In this document: piece after piece, positions 57,329-64,000 of the stretch
Layout: each line of letters opens with the position of its first letter
Position numbering within the stretch: the first letter of the stretch is position 1
NCBI RefSeq assembly: GCF_029814935.1
Contig: NZ_CP104582.1
Location: forward strand, 3,968,001-4,032,000
Length of the DNA stretch: 64,000 nucleotides
Origin: Pseudomonas sp. GD03919
GTDB lineage: Bacteria; Pseudomonadota; Gammaproteobacteria; Pseudomonadales; Pseudomonadaceae
Reading direction: 5' to 3'
The notes under the pieces: model-generated
Databases searched by the model: none
What the model saw: only the letters and a program-made list of their open reading frames with translations
Told to the model about the DNA's origin: nothing
Translations under genes and position numbers: made by a program

Positions 57329-57862
57329 TCAGCCCTTCTGTACGTTGCGAATCAAAAAGCTCAGCGCCTTGGCCAGCTCACCCGCGCCCTTGTGATCACG
57401 CAGAATGCCCAGCAACGGCGTGTCATCGACCGGGTTGAACAGCACGCAACGAATACCGCCGGTCGGACACTCATAACGGATGAACGGATCGATACCGAAT
57501 ACCGGCAGGCGCTGATTGCGCACTGCGATGGCGGTGCCCTGAGTGCCACGGGTCTCTTCACGCAGGATCAACTCGCCGGCATTGCCAACCGCGAAGCGGT
57601 ACAAGAGATCATCCCGTTGCGCCTGGCCAACCTGGTAACCGGCACGCAGGGCGTAGGTTTCCAGCAAGGCGTTGCTGTGTGCGAGCAGCGCCTAGCGCTC
57701 GTTGTCAGTCAGGTAAAGGCGCTTGAGCCCGTCCAGGTAAGCGGCCTGTTCGGCGCCTTGCAGCAACGCCTTGTCGTCAGCGCTGGCGGTGCCGGGTAGC
57801 CCGCAAGCCAGCACCGCCCCCAGGAGCATGGCCATCAGTTTTCTTGTCAGTCTCGCTTGCAT
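57329..57862 (-). pseudogene. Secreted hypothetical protein gene interrupted by an in-frame TAG
   Basis: From the ATG at 57862 the reading frame begins MQARLTRKLMAMLLGAVLACG and LPGTASA, a clear signal peptide. It stays open to codon 56, meets TAG at 57692-57694 (codon 57), then continues open in the same frame to 57329 as if nothing had happened (ALLAHSNALLETYALRAGYQ ... ). The intact product would be 177 residues. TAG is one base from CAG (Gln), so a single nonsense change is the simplest cause. The protein family is unknown to me; the Cys-containing C-terminal half (ECPTGGIRCVLFNP) looks periplasmic. A sequencing error cannot be excluded. Confidence 0.8.
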
Positions 57863-58000
57863 GATGCACCCTTGCCGAACGCTATAGTGAACTAGGCCTG
57901 AGCCTCAGCCTCCGTCCATGCCAATGTGCCTTGCGGTACAGCGGCCCTGTACCGAGTACGGAAGCCTCGCCTGGTCAGCATACTGGAAGCCCAACGCCTA

Positions 58001-60673
58001 ATGAAAAGCCATCCCGATGCCGGCACACGGTCGGCAGCCGAGGTTGTGACGCAGTTGCCAGTACCCTCGCGGCTCGGCATGTTGCGTTTCGAGCGCTTGA
58101 ACGAGCCAAGCTGGGCACTGCTGTTTCTCGACCCGGCCTGTGAACGCCAGCTAGGTATCAGCGCCAGCGATCTCTGTGCACTGGTGGACGCCCCCTACGC
58201 CAGCCTGATGGAACCCGAAGCGCGCTATCGCCTGCACGACGCCATCCAGCAGCAACTGCTGCAGAGCGCCCACTATCAGGTCAGTTACACCCTGCATACG
58301 CCTCAGGGGCGGCTGAATCTACTGGAGATGGGCGAGCCGTTCAAACAGCGTAATCGCCAGTTGCTGCGTGGTTATCTGCTGATCACCGATGGCAGCTCCA
58401 CCGCCCCATCATCGGCGCCGGTACAGGAGCCTGACCTGCTGGACTCGCTGCAGCACGATCACCTGCAGCGCATGGCGCGTTCACAGACGCAGCGTGAACT
58501 GATCGTGCGGCTGTCGCGTCAACGCTACGTTTCCAGTGACCCGCAGCAGGAAGCCGCCGCGCTGATCACTCAAGCGGCCTGCGAGGTCTATGGTGTCGCT
58601 CGCGCCAGCCTGTGGATGCTCGCCAGCCAGCATCTGCAGCCCATATCGCTGTACCGGCGCGACCTGGCTCGCCACGAACAGCCGCAGGCGATAGACGCGC
58701 GGCATTCCCCGCTGTACCTGCAGGCACTGCACAGCAGCCGGGTGATCGACGCCCATGACGCCCTGCATGATCCGCGCACCCGCGAATTGGCTGCCAGCTA
58801 TCTACAGCCGTATGGCATCCACTCATTGCTCGATGCCAGCATTCGTATCGAAGGCGAAGTGGTAGGCATCCTCTGCCTGGAGCATATCGGCCCGAAGCGT
58901 ATCTGGCAGGCTGACGAGATCGCCTTCGCCGGCGAGTTGGCCGACCAGTTCGCCCAGGTGCTGATCAACCAGCAGAAACGCAGCGCCACCAGCGCCCTGC
59001 ATCTGTTCCAGCGCGCCGTCGAACAGAGCGCCAGCGCCTTTCTGCTGGTCGACCGCGATGGCCGGGTGGAGTACGTCAACCCCAGTTTCACCGCGATCAC
59101 CCTGTACAGTTGCGACGAGGTATATGGCCAGCGCCTGTCCGAGCTGCCGGCCATGGCCAACCTCAGCGACCAGCTGTTCGACACCGACTCGAGCCTGGCC
59201 GAACACAGCAGCTGGCAGGGCGAGTTTCGTAGCCGGCGCAAGAATCAGGAGCCCTACTGGGGCCACCTGTCGATCTCCAAGGTGTACGGCGACGATGGTG
59301 AGCTGACTCACTACATCGGCATCTACGAAGACATCACCGAGGCCAAGCTGGCCCAGCAGCGTATCGAACGCCTGGCCTACACCGACAACCTGACCAACCT
59401 GGGCAATCGTTCCGCCTTCATCCGCAGCCTTGAACAACGCTTTGCCCAGAACCTACGGAGCCTCGGCCTGCTGCTGGTGGACATCGACAACTTCAAGCGC
59501 ATCAACGACAGCCTCGGTCACCAGATCGGCGACAAGCTGCTCTCGGCCCTCGCCCGGCGCCTGCGCAACAGCCTGGGCGCCAAGGGCACCCTGGCACGCT
59601 TCGCCAGCAATGAATTCGCCATCCTGCTCGACGGTTGCGATCAGGACGCAGGCCTGCGTGTCGCTCATCAGGTACTGCAAACCCTGGACAAGCCGCTGTT
59701 CGTCGATAACCAGTTGATCAGCATCACCGGCTCGGTCGGCTTGGCCATCGCCCCGGAACACGGTGACGCCCCGCAGACTCTGATGAAGCACGCCGGCCTC
59801 GCCCTGCATAAAGCCAAGGCTAACGGTAAACATCAGGTGCAGTTGTTCACCGAAGCGCTGAACGCCGAGGCCAACTACAAGCTGTTCGTCGAGAACAACC
59901 TGCGCCGCGCGCTGACTCAGAACGAGCTGGAAGTCTTCTACCAACCCAAACTCTGCCTCAGAAGCGGGCAATTGCTGGGCATGGAGGCGTTGCTGCGCTG
60001 GCAGCATCCGGAAAAAGGCATGATCAGTCCGGATCAGTTCATCGGCGTTGCCGAGGAAACCGGCCTGATCATCCCCATCGGCAAGTGGGTGGTGCGCCAG
60101 GCCTGCCGCATGAGCAAGCAGATCGCCGCCATCGGCCTGGGCCAGTTGCAGGTGGCGATCAACCTGTCGCCCAAGCAGTTCTCCGACCCTGATCTGGTCG
60201 GCTCCATCGCCGCCATCCTCCATGAAGAACAGCTCGACCCGCACCTGCTGGAACTGGAGCTGACCGAAAGCCTGCTGCTGGAAGCCACCGACGATACCCG
60301 CCACCAGCTCAGCCGCCTCAAAAGCCTGGGTCTGAGCCTGGCCATGGACGACTTCGGCACCGGTTATTCCTCGCTCAGCTACCTGAAGAAATTCCCCATC
60401 GACGTGATCAAGATCGATCGCAGTTTCATCAAGGACATTCCGGGCAACCAGGACGACATGGAGATCACCTCGGCGGTGATCGCCATGGCCCACAACCTCA
60501 AGCTCAAGGTGGTCGCCGAAGGCATCGAAACCGGCGCCCAGCTTGGCTTCCTGCGCCGCCACAAATGCGATATCGGCCAGGGTTATCTGTTCGACCGGCC
60601 GATTCCCGGCCGCGAGCTGATCGACGGCCTGCGCCGCTATCCCTGCCGGCCACAGGCCGAGCAACGGACGTAA
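58001..60673 (+). CDS. dipA: DipA-like c-di-GMP phosphodiesterase (GAF-PAS-GGDEF-EAL)
   Basis: An 890-residue protein starting at ATG 58001 (MKSHPDAG). Order: N-terminal PAS-like segment, GAF (about 185-335), PAS (about 350-465), GGDEF (about 470-625) and EAL (about 640-880). The GGDEF motif is ASNEF (535-539), which cannot make c-di-GMP. The EAL domain keeps EALLRW from Glu662, the [13 protein letters not shown] loop and the VAEGIE motif, so it should cleave c-di-GMP. In P. aeruginosa DipA promotes dispersal and motility. The neighbour order aceF-dipA-msrA matches PAO1 from memory. Confidence 0.94.
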   Translation: MKSHPDAGTRSAAEVVTQLPVPSRLGMLRFERLNEPSWALLFLDPACERQLGISASDLCALVDAPYASLMEPEARYRLHDAIQQQLLQSAHYQVSYTLHTPQGRLNLLEMGEPFKQRNRQLLRGYLLITDGSSTAPSSAPVQEPDLLDSLQHDHLQRMARSQTQRELIVRLSRQRYVSSDPQQEAAALITQAACEVYGVARASLWMLASQHLQPISLYRRDLARHEQPQAIDARHSPLYLQALHSSRVIDAHDALHDPRTRELAASYLQPYGIHSLLDASIRIEGEVVGILCLEHIGPKRIWQADEIAFAGELADQFAQVLINQQKRSATSALHLFQRAVEQSASAFLLVDRDGRVEYVNPSFTAITLYSCDEVYGQRLSELPAMANLSDQLFDTDSSLAEHSSWQGEFRSRRKNQEPYWGHLSISKVYGDDGELTHYIGIYEDITEAKLAQQRIERLAYTDNLTNLGNRSAFIRSLEQRFAQNLRSLGLLLVDIDNFKRINDSLGHQIGDKLLSALARRLRNSLGAKGTLARFASNEFAILLDGCDQDAGLRVAHQVLQTLDKPLFVDNQLISITGSVGLAIAPEHGDAPQTLMKHAGLALHKAKANGKHQVQLFTEALNAEANYKLFVENNLRRALTQNELEVFYQPKLCLRSGQLLGMEALLRWQHPEKGMISPDQFIGVAEETGLIIPIGKWVVRQACRMSKQIAAIGLGQLQVAINLSPKQFSDPDLVGSIAAILHEEQLDPHLLELELTESLLLEATDDTRHQLSRLKSLGLSLAMDDFGTGYSSLSYLKKFPIDVIKIDRSFIKDIPGNQDDMEITSAVIAMAHNLKLKVVAEGIETGAQLGFLRRHKCDIGQGYLFDRPIPGRELIDGLRRYPCRPQAEQRT

Positions 60674-60725
60674 TACGCGACGCTGCGCGCAGTCCGCCCA
60701 TCCCATGACCACCCAGGAGACCGCC

Positions 60726-61379
60726 ATGGTTCTGCGTTCCCAGATTCTCGTCAACAAGCACGCCCTGCCGACTGCCGAGCAGGCACTGCCTGGCCGCAGC
60801 GAAGCGCTGCCAGTGAGCGACACCCACTATGTCAACGGCCATCCGATCAAACCACCCTTCCCTGCCGGCCTGCAGCAGGCGGTATTTGGCCTGGGCTGTT
60901 TCTGGGGCGCCGAACGCCGCTTCTGGCAACAGCCCGGGGTATTCAGCACAGCGGTTGGTTACGCCGGTGGCTTCACTCCCAACCCGACTTACGACGAAGT
61001 TTGCTCCGGCCTGACCGGGCACACCGAAGTGGTGCTGGTGGTGTTCGATCCGCAGCTGACCAGCTTCGACGCACTGCTCAAGGTGTTCTGGGAAGCGCAT
61101 AACCCGACCCAGGGCATGCGCCAGGGCAACGATCAGGGCACCCAGTACCGTTCGGCGATCTACTGCCAGGATGCCACCCAACTGAGTGCCGCACTGGCCA
61201 GCCAGGCGCGCTTTCAGAACGCGTTGGACAAGGCCGGCCTGGGCCGCATTACCACCGAAATCAGCGAAGCAGCGACCTTCTACTATGCCGAGACCTATCA
61301 CCAGCAATACCTGGCGAAGAATCCCAACGGCTATTGCGGCCTGGGTGGCACAGGCGTATGCCTACCCCCTGAATCCTGA
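60726..61379 (+). CDS. msrA: Peptide methionine (S)-S-oxide reductase MsrA
   Basis: A 217-residue repair enzyme for oxidised Met. AGGAG six bases before the ATG at 60726 selects it over the ATG at 60705. The catalytic Cys58 is in [10 protein letters not shown]. The resolving Cys residues are in [12 protein letters not shown] at the C-terminus, typical of the three-Cys MsrA class. The N-terminal 45 residues before the core are longer than in the E. coli enzyme, as in other pseudomonads. It follows dipA by 52 bases. Confidence 0.96.
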   Translation: MVLRSQILVNKHALPTAEQALPGRSEALPVSDTHYVNGHPIKPPFPAGLQQAVFGLGCFWGAERRFWQQPGVFSTAVGYAGGFTPNPTYDEVCSGLTGHTEVVLVVFDPQLTSFDALLKVFWEAHNPTQGMRQGNDQGTQYRSAIYCQDATQLSAALASQARFQNALDKAGLGRITTEISEAATFYYAETYHQQYLAKNPNGYCGLGGTGVCLPPES

Positions 61380-61395
61380 ATACGGGTAAGGGATC

Positions 61396-61593
61396 ATGGC
61401 GCTGAGTCGTATTTCCAGCCAGGTTGCGAGCCAGGCATCGACGCAGATTGCCGCGCAGATGTCGCTCCTGCTGCTGCGCAAGACGCTGGAGCTGCAGGCC
61501 GCCAGCATCACCGGGCTGGTGCAGCCGGCTGCACCGGTCAGCGCCCCCGGCAATCCGCCCAACCTGGGCAACAGCATCGAGCTGATGGCCTGA
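61396..61593 (+). CDS. YjfB-like putative motility protein
   Basis: A 65-residue protein with TAAGGG before the ATG at 61396. It is amphipathic: SRISSQVASQASTQIAAQMSLLLLRKTLEL, then a flexible PVSAPGNPPNLGNSIELMA tail. This fits the short YjfB family (PF14070), found near flagellar and motility genes and given a motility link only by annotation. It begins 16 bases after msrA and is probably co-transcribed. The function is not established. Confidence 0.7.
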   Translation: MALSRISSQVASQASTQIAAQMSLLLLRKTLELQAASITGLVQPAAPVSAPGNPPNLGNSIELMA

Positions 61594-61673
61594 TGCCGCG
61601 CGAGGAAAGGCTACGCAGCCGGTACGTGCCGCACTAGAATGCCGGCAAACCGCCATCAGCGTATCAATGCCGC

Positions 61674-61908
61674 ATGTCCGACAGCACCGCCTACCTCACG
61701 CCAGAACAGCTCTGCATCGGCCTCTACATACAGCTGGACCTGAAGTGCTGGGAACACGATTTCGCCTTCAGCAACTTCAAAATCAAGGATGAAGCGCAGA
61801 TTCGCGCGCTGCTTGCGCCCTTCGCAGCTACCGCTGGAGGTGCTGGAGTACCTCAGCCCGAGGCGCAACCTGAGCGATCACATCGAGCCCAATCAAAAGC
61901 CTGCTTGA
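61674..61908 (+). pseudogene. DUF3391 (HD-GYP N-terminal) gene remnant
   Basis: The ATG at 61674 opens MSDSTAYLTPEQLCIGLYIQ and LDLKCWEHDFAFSNFKIKDE, the start of a DUF3391 domain, which normally heads HD-GYP c-di-GMP phosphodiesterases. After about residue 49 this frame becomes composition-driven, while the next frame reads plausibly (LPLEVLEYLSPRRNLSDHIEPN) to a TGA at 61906-61908. A small indel near 61820 is likely. The HD-GYP catalytic domain (over 200 residues) is absent. I therefore call it a truncated, frameshifted remnant. Confidence 0.6.
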
Positions 61909-61915
61909 ACCCCCT

Positions 61916-61974
61916 GTAGCCCGGATGCAATCCGGGGATCGGGGGCTACGGCTCGCGAACTTCATCCGGGCTAC
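61916..61974. repeat. REP-like inverted repeat after the DUF3391 remnant
   Basis: GTAGCCCGGATG (61916-61927) and CATCCGGGCTAC (61963-61974) are perfect 12-bp arms around 35 bases. Same family as the element overlapping the waaA stop codon at 16618-16641. It ends 5 bases before the rlmJ stop. Confidence 0.8.
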
Positions 61975-61978
61975 GCGC

Positions 61979-62833
61979 TTATGACTTGCCGCCTGGCGCT
62001 TCCTCTATCAACCAGTCCAGGCGCCAGCCGCCCTGGCTCTGGCCCAGCACATCGGCCAGCCAGGGCAACAACTGCTTGAGTTCGTCCTCCAGCCCCCAAG
62101 GCGGGTTGCTGATCACCAGACCCGAGCCGGTCAAACGTGTCGCATCATCCGGCGCATGCACATACAACTCAACGCGCAGCAGCTTGGGCGCGGCGCTCTT
62201 GCTCAGGTCACGATAAAAACGCGCCAGTTGCCGCTCATCCTTGATCGGGTACCAGATCGCCACGATGGCCTGGCGCATACGGCCGTGCGCTTCATTCAAG
62301 GCCTCGACACAGCGTTGCAGTTCGTCCGCCTGCTCGAAGGGCGGATCAATCAGCAGCAGCACGCGCTTCTCGCGAGTCGGCATCAGTGCACGTGGCACGT
62401 ACCAGCCTTCGCCCAGGTGCACGGCCACACGGCGGTCGCCGCGCATATTGTCCTTGAGCAGGCGACCGTCCTCGGGATGTTTCTCGTTGAGCTGCAGGCG
62501 ATCCTGCTCGCGACTGAGCAGGCGCGCCAGCTCCGGCGAGCCGGGGTAGTAGCGCAGCTCACCATCGGGGTTCATCGCCCGCACCACCTCCAGATAGGCC
62601 TCGACCGCATCCGGCAACTGCTCGGCCTGCCACAGGCGGGCGATACCCTCCAGGTACTCGCCGGTACGGCTGGCCTGATCACCCTGCAGATCGTACAGGC
62701 CGAGCCCGGCATGGCTGTCGAGGTAGGCAAAAGGAGCCTCCTTCTTCGACAGCAGGGCAAGCAGGCGGGTCAGCACCAGGTGCTTGAGTACATCGGCGTG
62801 ATTGCCGGCATGGAAGGCGTGGCGGTAGTTCAT
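61979..62833 (-). CDS. rlmJ: 23S rRNA (adenine2030-N6)-methyltransferase RlmJ
   Basis: A 284-residue SAM-dependent methyltransferase that modifies A2030 of 23S rRNA. It begins MNYRHAFHAGNHADVLKHL, the signature of RlmJ/YhiR. The catalytic N6-adenine motif is DPPFEQ, and AYLDSHAGLGLYDL is the SAM-binding region. The ATG at 62833 precedes a divergent nitronate monooxygenase by 116 bases. Confidence 0.94.
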   Translation of the reverse strand: MNYRHAFHAGNHADVLKHLVLTRLLALLSKKEAPFAYLDSHAGLGLYDLQGDQASRTGEYLEGIARLWQAEQLPDAVEAYLEVVRAMNPDGELRYYPGSPELARLLSREQDRLQLNEKHPEDGRLLKDNMRGDRRVAVHLGEGWYVPRALMPTREKRVLLLIDPPFEQADELQRCVEALNEAHGRMRQAIVAIWYPIKDERQLARFYRDLSKSAAPKLLRVELYVHAPDDATRLTGSGLVISNPPWGLEDELKQLLPWLADVLGQSQGGWRLDWLIEEAPGGKS

Positions 62834-62949
62834 GCGGGAGTCCTCGAATCAGGCGCGCAGTTTAACAGGCCGGCGCCTGGCATTGCGGCTTGCCCCTTCG
62901 TGCTCTTACGGCCTAGGCTGCGCTTCTCCACGGATAGCGAGAACCCGCC

Positions 62950-63996
62950 ATGTCTCTGCAAGAACTGCTTGGTAGCGAACTCCCCCTGATCCAGGCGCCG
63001 ATGGCCGGCTCGCAGGATCATCGCCTGGCCGCCGCCGTGTGTGGCGCGGGTGGCCTTGGCTCGATCCCCTGCGCCATGCTCAGCCCCGCCGCCCTGCGCC
63101 AGGAACTGCAGGCGATGCGCGAGCTGACCGAGCACCCGTTCAATCTCAACTTCTTTAGCCATGTGCCACCCGAGCCGGATGCAGCGCGCGAGGCGACATG
63201 GCGCCAAGCCCTGGCGCCTTACTACGCCGAGCTGGGGGTGGATCAGGCCAGCATCGCCAGCGGGCCGGGACGCCTGCCGTTCAACGCAGAAGCCGCCGAA
63301 TTGGTGGAAGAGTTTCGCCCGTCGGTGGTGAGCTTCCATTTCGGCCTGCCAGATGAAACCTTGCTGCAGCGGGTGCGCCGCAGTGGGGCGAAGATCCTCT
63401 CCAGCGCCACTACGCTGGACGAAGCGCTGTGGCTGCAGGAGCGCGGCGTCGATGCAGTGATCGCCCAAGGACTGGAAGCCGGTGGCCATCGCGGCCATTT
63501 TCTCGATGATGACCTGAGCCGCCAGCTCGGCACCTTCGCCCTGCTGCCACAACTGATCGATGCCCTCGATGTGCCGGTGATCGCGGCAGGCGGCATTAGC
63601 GATGCACGCGGCGTGGCCGCCGCCATGGCCCTCGGCGCTGCCGGGGTACAGGTCGGCAGCGCCTACCTGCTGTGCCCGGAGGCCACCACCAGTGCCATCC
63701 ACCGCGCCGCCCTGCAAAGCCCGGCGGCGCGCCATACAGCGTTGACCAACCTGTTCAGCGGGCGCCCCGCGCGCGGTATCGTCAATCGCCTGATGCGCGA
63801 GCTGGGGCCGCTGAGCGCGCAGGCGCCAGCGTTCCCACTGGCCACTGCGGCCATCGCACCGTTACGGACGGCGGCCGAGGTGCAGGGCAACGGGGATTTC
63901 TCGCCGCTCTGGGCCGGGCAGAATATCGCCAACTGCCGGCCGATGCCGGCTGCCGAGCTGACCCGCAAGCTGGCGCGGGGCTTCGCTCAAGGTTGA
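62950..63996 (+). CDS. Nitronate monooxygenase (2-nitropropane dioxygenase family)
   Basis: A 348-residue FMN-dependent TIM-barrel enzyme. It begins SLQELLGSELPLIQAPMAGSQ, the FMN-contact start, and has FHFGLPDE, AQGLEAGGHRG with the catalytic His expected for class I enzymes, VIAAGGISDARGVAAAMALGAAGVQVGSAYLL and a C-terminal NLFSGRPARGIVNRL. It oxidises propionate-3-nitronate-type toxins to less harmful products. The reading frame is complete and stops four bases before the window end. Confidence 0.92.
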   Translation: MSLQELLGSELPLIQAPMAGSQDHRLAAAVCGAGGLGSIPCAMLSPAALRQELQAMRELTEHPFNLNFFSHVPPEPDAAREATWRQALAPYYAELGVDQASIASGPGRLPFNAEAAELVEEFRPSVVSFHFGLPDETLLQRVRRSGAKILSSATTLDEALWLQERGVDAVIAQGLEAGGHRGHFLDDDLSRQLGTFALLPQLIDALDVPVIAAGGISDARGVAAAMALGAAGVQVGSAYLLCPEATTSAIHRAALQSPAARHTALTNLFSGRPARGIVNRLMRELGPLSAQAPAFPLATAAIAPLRTAAEVQGNGDFSPLWAGQNIANCRPMPAAELTRKLARGFAQG

Positions 63997-64000
63997 AATT

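Noticed and set aside
57392..57799. Plus-strand frame opposite the broken secreted-protein gene
   Set aside because: The minus strand has a signal peptide and sensible protein on both sides of the TAG, while the plus frame has neither.

Overview
The window looks like a chromosomal core segment of a Pseudomonas species, probably from the P. mendocina/oleovorans-type lineage near P. aeruginosa. The evidence is high GC, closely spaced genes with many ATGA/GTGA overlaps, Pseudomonas-type REP hairpins, and recognisable Pseudomonas genes (fimX, dipA, rhdA, waaP/wapP/wapQ, a wapO-type carbamoyltransferase). The species is inferred from remembered protein sequences and was not computed. I see no tRNA, rRNA, CRISPR array, prophage or insertion sequence.

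Layout. 1-7.7 kb: start of motA (cut by the edge), an HDOD-GAF protein, rhodanese rhdA, phosphatidylserine decarboxylase psd, a protein with a PilZ-like stretch, and fimX, the c-di-GMP effector of twitching. 7.7-11.8 kb: a REP pair inside a longer inverted repeat, serB, a divergent AhpA/YtjB-like membrane protein with a degenerate cyclase-like tail, and a Nudix-like hypothetical. 11.9-16.6 kb: aldo/keto reductase, FAD oxidoreductase, SMR efflux protein, a divergent LysR regulator with a perfect palindromic LysR box at its own start codon, and the Kdo transferase waaA. 16.8-30 kb: TolC-family outer membrane protein, TPP riboswitch plus thiC, nudF-yqiB-cpdA-yqiA, parE, two envelope genes, parC and a lipoprotein. 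From my memory of PAO1 gene order, about 11.9-30 kb is inverted relative to PAO1.

30-47.7 kb is an LPS assembly block. hldE makes ADP-heptose and msbA exports lipid A-core. A small kinase-like protein, the O-antigen ligase waaL and an acetyltransferase follow on the plus strand. A long minus-strand operon then runs waaF, waaC, waaG, waaP, wapP, wapQ, a two-domain kinase, a carbamoyltransferase and three glycosyltransferases. Six kinase-fold domains lie in this block, and two of them lack the catalytic Asp.

47.9-64 kb: ilvE and glnE, then aceE-aceF behind a pair of identical-type palindromic operators, a CopD-like membrane protein, a secreted-protein gene broken by an in-frame TAG, dipA (c-di-GMP phosphodiesterase), msrA, a YjfB-like motility protein, a DUF3391/HD-GYP remnant, rlmJ and a nitronate monooxygenase.

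Points that stand out: Ile87 in the quinolone-resistance region of ParC, the twin GTAGT-N3-ACTAC sites before aceE, the LysR box overlapping a start codon, the LPS kinase and pseudokinase set, a probable dead nucleotide-cyclase fold beside serB, and two decayed genes. I do not see a wholly new defence or biosynthetic system here; the most promising undescribed biology is in the LPS kinase cluster and the regulatory palindromes.
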